17,005 bases of DNA, from contig JAYGED010000300.1 of assembly GCA_046582565.1 (NCBI GenBank), forward strand, positions 1-17,005, in the 5' to 3' direction. Under the pieces are notes generated by a model. The model was not told the origin of the DNA. It did no database searches and saw only the letters and a list, made by a program, of their open reading frames with translations. The translations under genes and the position numbers were made by a program. Of the stretch, positions 15,525 to 17,005 are shown piece after piece. The DNA comes from JAYGED01 sp046582565 (GTDB lineage Bacteria > Pseudomonadota > Alphaproteobacteria > JAAXGF01). The number at the start of each line of letters is the position of its first letter. Position 1 is the stretch's first letter.

Positions 15525-15591
15525 CAGCGATCAGCTTTCAGCTATCAGCCGTTAGCGAAGTAATCACCGCTTGGCTGAAAGCTGATCGCTG
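15525..15591. repeat. 18-bp perfect inverted repeat, dispersed-repeat type
   Basis: CAGCGATCAGCTTTCAGC at 15525-15542 and its exact complement at 15574-15591 flank a 31-base loop; the neighbouring TATCAGC/GATAGCTG sequence extends the similarity. Such CTGATAGCTGAAAGC-type runs recur as dispersed intergenic repeats in many environmental bacterial genomes (from memory). It begins about 10 bases after the AlkX-like stop and could terminate that transcript, although no T-run follows. The rest of 15592-15682 shows nothing coding. Confidence 0.65.
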
Positions 15592-15682
15592 ATAGCTGAA
15601 GGCCGAGCGCGACACGCTTTAAAGCACCCGAAGGGGCGTTCTGCCCGCTCATCCTGCACTTATTTCGCCCGAGATTAATCGC

Positions 15683-15731
15683 ACAAAAATGTACGTTTTT
15701 CTTTGACGTTCGTACAAATTTGTCCGACACT
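15683..15731 (+). promoter_or_regulatory. Candidate hicAB promoter with two operator-like palindromes
   Basis: ACAAATTTGT at 15714-15723 is a perfect 10-base palindrome. ACAAAAATGT at 15683-15692 is a near copy with 31 bases between starts, about three helical turns. TGTACG (15690-15695) / CGTACA (15711-15716) forms a further inverted repeat spanning both. TTGACG at 15703-15708 with GACACT 17 bases later (15726-15731) would be the promoter, putting the palindrome in the -35/-10 spacer. The predicted start point falls next to the hicA ATG at 15739, which lacks a ribosome-binding site, so a leaderless transcript is possible. HicB antitoxins usually autorepress, and these are the natural candidate operators. 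Confidence 0.5.
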
Positions 15732-15738
15732 GCTTGTC

Positions 15739-15953
15739 ATGGACAGCAAGCAATTCATCCGCTCGATCCGCCGCCTGGCCCGCAAGAACAGCCTCGCCTT
15801 CAATCTCGACACCGAGAAAGGCAAGGGAAGCCACGTTATGATCACCCTCGGCGACCGCCAGACAACCCTGGTTGAGCGGCGTGGCGACATCGGCCTTATG
15901 CCGAGCTGGCCGCCATGTGCCGCCAGCTCGGCATAAGGCCGAAGGATTTGTGA
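15739..15953 (+). pseudogene. hicA: HicA-family toxin, frameshifted in its C-terminal part
   Basis: HicA toxins are small double-stranded-RNA-binding-fold mRNA interferases. The ATG at 15739 reads MDSKQFIRSIRRLARKNSLA, with the conserved catalytic-site His32 in KGKGSH, then LGDRQTTLVERRGDIG. After residue 52 the frame continues as LMPSWPPCAASSA to a stop at 15934-15936. The expected end, PYAELAAMCRQLGIRPKDL, is in the other frame from 15894 to the TGA at 15951-15953. One C missing at about 15893-15895 accounts for it. Repaired length is 71 residues, normal for HicA. The shifted form (65 residues) keeps the His but loses the last helix, so activity is doubtful. The break coincides with the start of a 21-bp perfect inverted repeat. 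hicB follows 39 bases after the repaired stop, with its own ribosome-binding site. Confidence 0.78.
15890..15942. repeat. 21-bp perfect inverted repeat inside hicA
   Basis: Bases 15890-15910 are the exact reverse complement of 15922-15942, with an 11-base loop (15911-15921). The core arms are GGCCTTATGCCGAGCTGGC and its complement. This length of perfect match inside a coding sequence is far above chance. The right arm encodes the conserved QLGIRPK end of HicA; the left arm covers the frameshift. It may be an RNA hairpin between hicA and hicB or the scar of a template-switch mutation. Confidence 0.8.
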
Positions 15954-15992
15954 GATGATTTGCGAGATGACTCGAGAAAGGAGACCATCACC

Positions 15993-16688
15993 ATGACCCG
16001 CTTTATCTACCCCGTCCGCCTGACCCCCGACGAGGACGGCCGCGTTGTCGTCGAATTTCCCGATTTCGACTATGCCCTGACCGATGGTGCCGACGTGACC
16101 GAGGCCCTCCATATGGCCAGCGACTGCCTCGAGACGGCCCTCGCCCATTGCATAAATACGGGCAAGGATATCCCCGAGCCCAGCGCCCTGGAGCCGACGT
16201 TCGGCGATCCCTGGTTGACCACCGTCGCCCCCGGCCCGGTGATCGCCGCCAAGGCGGCGCTCTATACGGCCATGCGGGCGGGGCGCATCACCAAGGTCGG
16301 CCTGGCGGCCCATCTCGCCGTCAATGAGGGCGAAGTCCGCCGTTGGCTCGATCCGCGCCACGCCACCAAGATCGCCACCCTCGATCGCGCGTTGGCGTCC
16401 CTCGGCAAGCGCCTCGAGATCACCGTCAGCGATGCGCCCCACGACATCGACGACGACAGCACCCTCGATGCCGAGAACGCCCGCGAGCGTCGCGCCCGCA
16501 TCCCGCCCGGCCGTCCGCCCAAAAAGTCCGGCCTAGCCGAGCGGGTCATGAATGCCGGCGGCGAGGGCCGGGCGGACAGCGTCAAAAAGGGCAAAGCGAT
16601 CAGCGCATCCATGATGACGGTGCGCCACGACAGCCCTGGTGCGAGCGGCGCCACAGCGGTCAGCCGCTCCGGCAAGAAACGCGCCTGA
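15993..16688 (+). CDS. hicB: HicB-family antitoxin with HTH domain and long basic tail
   Basis: This 231-residue antitoxin would neutralise HicA and repress the locus. Residues 1-60 form the HicB fold: YPVRLTPDEDGRVVVEFPDF, then DALTDG-like turn ADVTEALHMASDCLETALAH. Residues about 85-145 are a Cro/XRE-like helix-turn-helix (ITKVGLAAHLAVNEGEVRRW, then TKIATLDRALASLGKRLEI) expected to bind the operators upstream of hicA. Residues 150-231 are an unusual, low-complexity, Arg/Lys-rich tail with PPGRPPKK near 171-178; typical HicB proteins of this type stop at about 135-150. The ATG at 15993 has GAAAGGAG 9 bases upstream; a TTG at 15960 is unlikely. The frame is intact, unlike hicA, as expected for an antitoxin that tolerates loss of its toxin. 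Confidence 0.87.
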   Translation: MTRFIYPVRLTPDEDGRVVVEFPDFDYALTDGADVTEALHMASDCLETALAHCINTGKDIPEPSALEPTFGDPWLTTVAPGPVIAAKAALYTAMRAGRITKVGLAAHLAVNEGEVRRWLDPRHATKIATLDRALASLGKRLEITVSDAPHDIDDDSTLDAENARERRARIPPGRPPKKSGLAERVMNAGGEGRADSVKKGKAISASMMTVRHDSPGASGATAVSRSGKKRA

Positions 16689-16706
16689 GCCGCGAGCCCG
16701 ACTAGA

Positions 16707-16747
16707 CGCCCCGCCACAGCGTGTGGCTGAGCGGCGAAGCCGGGGCG
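16707..16747 (+). terminator. GC-rich hairpin downstream of hicB
   Basis: An outer stem CGCCCCG (16707-16713) / CGGGGCG (16741-16747) encloses an inner hairpin GCCACA-gcg-TGTGGC (16713-16727). It lies 19 bases after the hicB stop, so it may help end the hicAB transcript. No U-run follows, so it is at best a weak or factor-dependent terminator. The rest of 16748-16826 shows no gene. Confidence 0.35.
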
Positions 16748-16826
16748 GCGCATGCCTCGATGACTACTGCATAGGGGCCAGGGACTCAGGCTTCACGGGG
16801 CGGGGCGGGGGAAACAGAGTTTTTAC

Positions 16827-16850
16827 CACAGAGGCACAGAGGCACAGAGG
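16827..16850. repeat. CACAGAGG tandem triplet of the widespread ACCACAGAGGCACAGAG repeat
   Basis: CACAGAGG is repeated three times head to tail, preceded by TTTTTAC. This sequence, which gives the spurious peptide FTTEAQRHR when translated, occurs as a dispersed intergenic repeat in very many environmental bacteria (from memory). It sits 15 bases before the IS630 stop codon and is not a CRISPR array. Confidence 0.7.
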
Positions 16851-16864
16851 AGCAAGCAAGGAAA

Positions 16865-17005
16865 CTAGTGGATGGAGTCTAACGCTTGGTACCCTCTTTT
16901 GACGGCAGCAATGATCTTGTCTGGATCAGCGGTCCAGGTAAAGGGTTTGGGGTTTTTGTTGGTTTCGGCGACGAAGCGATTGATGGCTTCCTGGAGATCG
17001 ACGAG
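16865..17005 (-). CDS. IS630-family transposase, C-terminal fragment
   Basis: On the minus strand 46 codons enter from the right edge and end at TAG (16865-16867). The residues include LQEAINRFVAETNKNPKPF, TWTADPDKIIAAVKRG and LDSIH. This is the standard C-terminus of IS630/Tc1-mariner-like DDE transposases (DDE_3 superfamily), just after the last catalytic acid. The remaining transposase and the element's other end are outside the window. Whether the element is intact cannot be told. Its end on this side should lie near 16860, close to the CACAGAGG repeat. Confidence 0.85.
   Translation of the reverse strand, partial: LVDLQEAINRFVAETNKNPKPFTWTADPDKIIAAVKRGYQALDSIH

Noticed and set aside
15703..15738. 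Upstream TTG start for hicA at 15703
   Set aside because: It would overlap the promoter-like TTGACG and the operator palindrome, and HicA proteins start at the MDSKQF position.
15888..15942. Programmed -1 frameshift in hicA
   Set aside because: The required direction is -1 and a strong hairpin is present, but there is no X XXY YYZ slippery heptamer and the shift point lies inside the stem instead of 5-9 bases before it.
16827..16850. CRISPR-like short tandem repeat
   Set aside because: The unit is 8 bases, without spacers, and belongs to a widespread dispersed repeat.

Overview
The window is GC-rich chromosomal DNA, most like an alphaproteobacterium (Rhodospirillales or Rhizobiales type). 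The support is gene content and style: a Tat-exported family 5 solute-binding protein, an alphaproteobacterial-type HicAB pair, a YdcH-like (DUF465) small protein, and CTAGAGCAT-ended palindromic repeats. No rRNA, tRNA or CRISPR array is visible. Insertion-sequence fragments bound both edges: an IS3-family orfA start at the left and an IS630-family transposase end at the right.

Layout, left to right. (1) 1-680: the end of an IS3-family element inserted into an ABC-2-type ATPase gene, which has lost its Walker A part and also carries a frameshift. (2) 689-6115, minus strand: a complete peptide/opine-type ABC importer operon, transcribed as binding protein, permease B, permease C, double ATPase. 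Permease C has an unusual N-terminal membrane extension. (3) 6246-7244, plus strand, divergent from the importer: an agmatinase/ureohydrolase-family gene with intact metal ligands but an in-frame TGA at codon 20. (4) 7249-7314: a 66-bp near-palindrome between convergent genes. (5) 7311-9320, minus: a CocE/NonD-family serine hydrolase. (6) 9454-9639, plus: a YdcH-like small protein. (7) 9649-13153, minus: a cytoplasmic BisC-like molybdoenzyme downstream of an MscS-type channel gene that is frameshifted near its start. (8) 13342-13971, plus: a small outer-membrane beta-barrel protein whose stop codon lies in the first bases of a 268-bp structured element. (9) 14291-15514, plus: a YcaQ/AlkX-type winged-helix DNA glycosylase. 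(10) 15683-16688, plus: a HicAB toxin-antitoxin locus with paired operator-like palindromes. Its hicA is frameshifted exactly where a 21-bp perfect inverted repeat begins. (11) 16689-17005: dispersed repeats and the IS630 fragment.

Functional reading. The importer, the ureohydrolase and the CocE-like hydrolase could form a neighbourhood for uptake and breakdown of peptide-, amide- or guanidino-containing compounds; this is inference from proximity and orientation only. Four protein-coding genes are broken within 17 kb (ABC ATPase, ureohydrolase, mscS, hicA). That pattern means either a decaying accessory region between insertion sequences or residual sequencing or assembly indels, and the sequence alone cannot decide.

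The strongest unexplained structures are three. One is the 268-bp element at 13968-14235, with 31-bp terminal inverted repeats and a predicted three-way-junction fold. The second is its 66-bp relative at 7249-7314; both elements supply the stop codon of a neighbouring gene. The third is the long perfect palindrome inside hicA.
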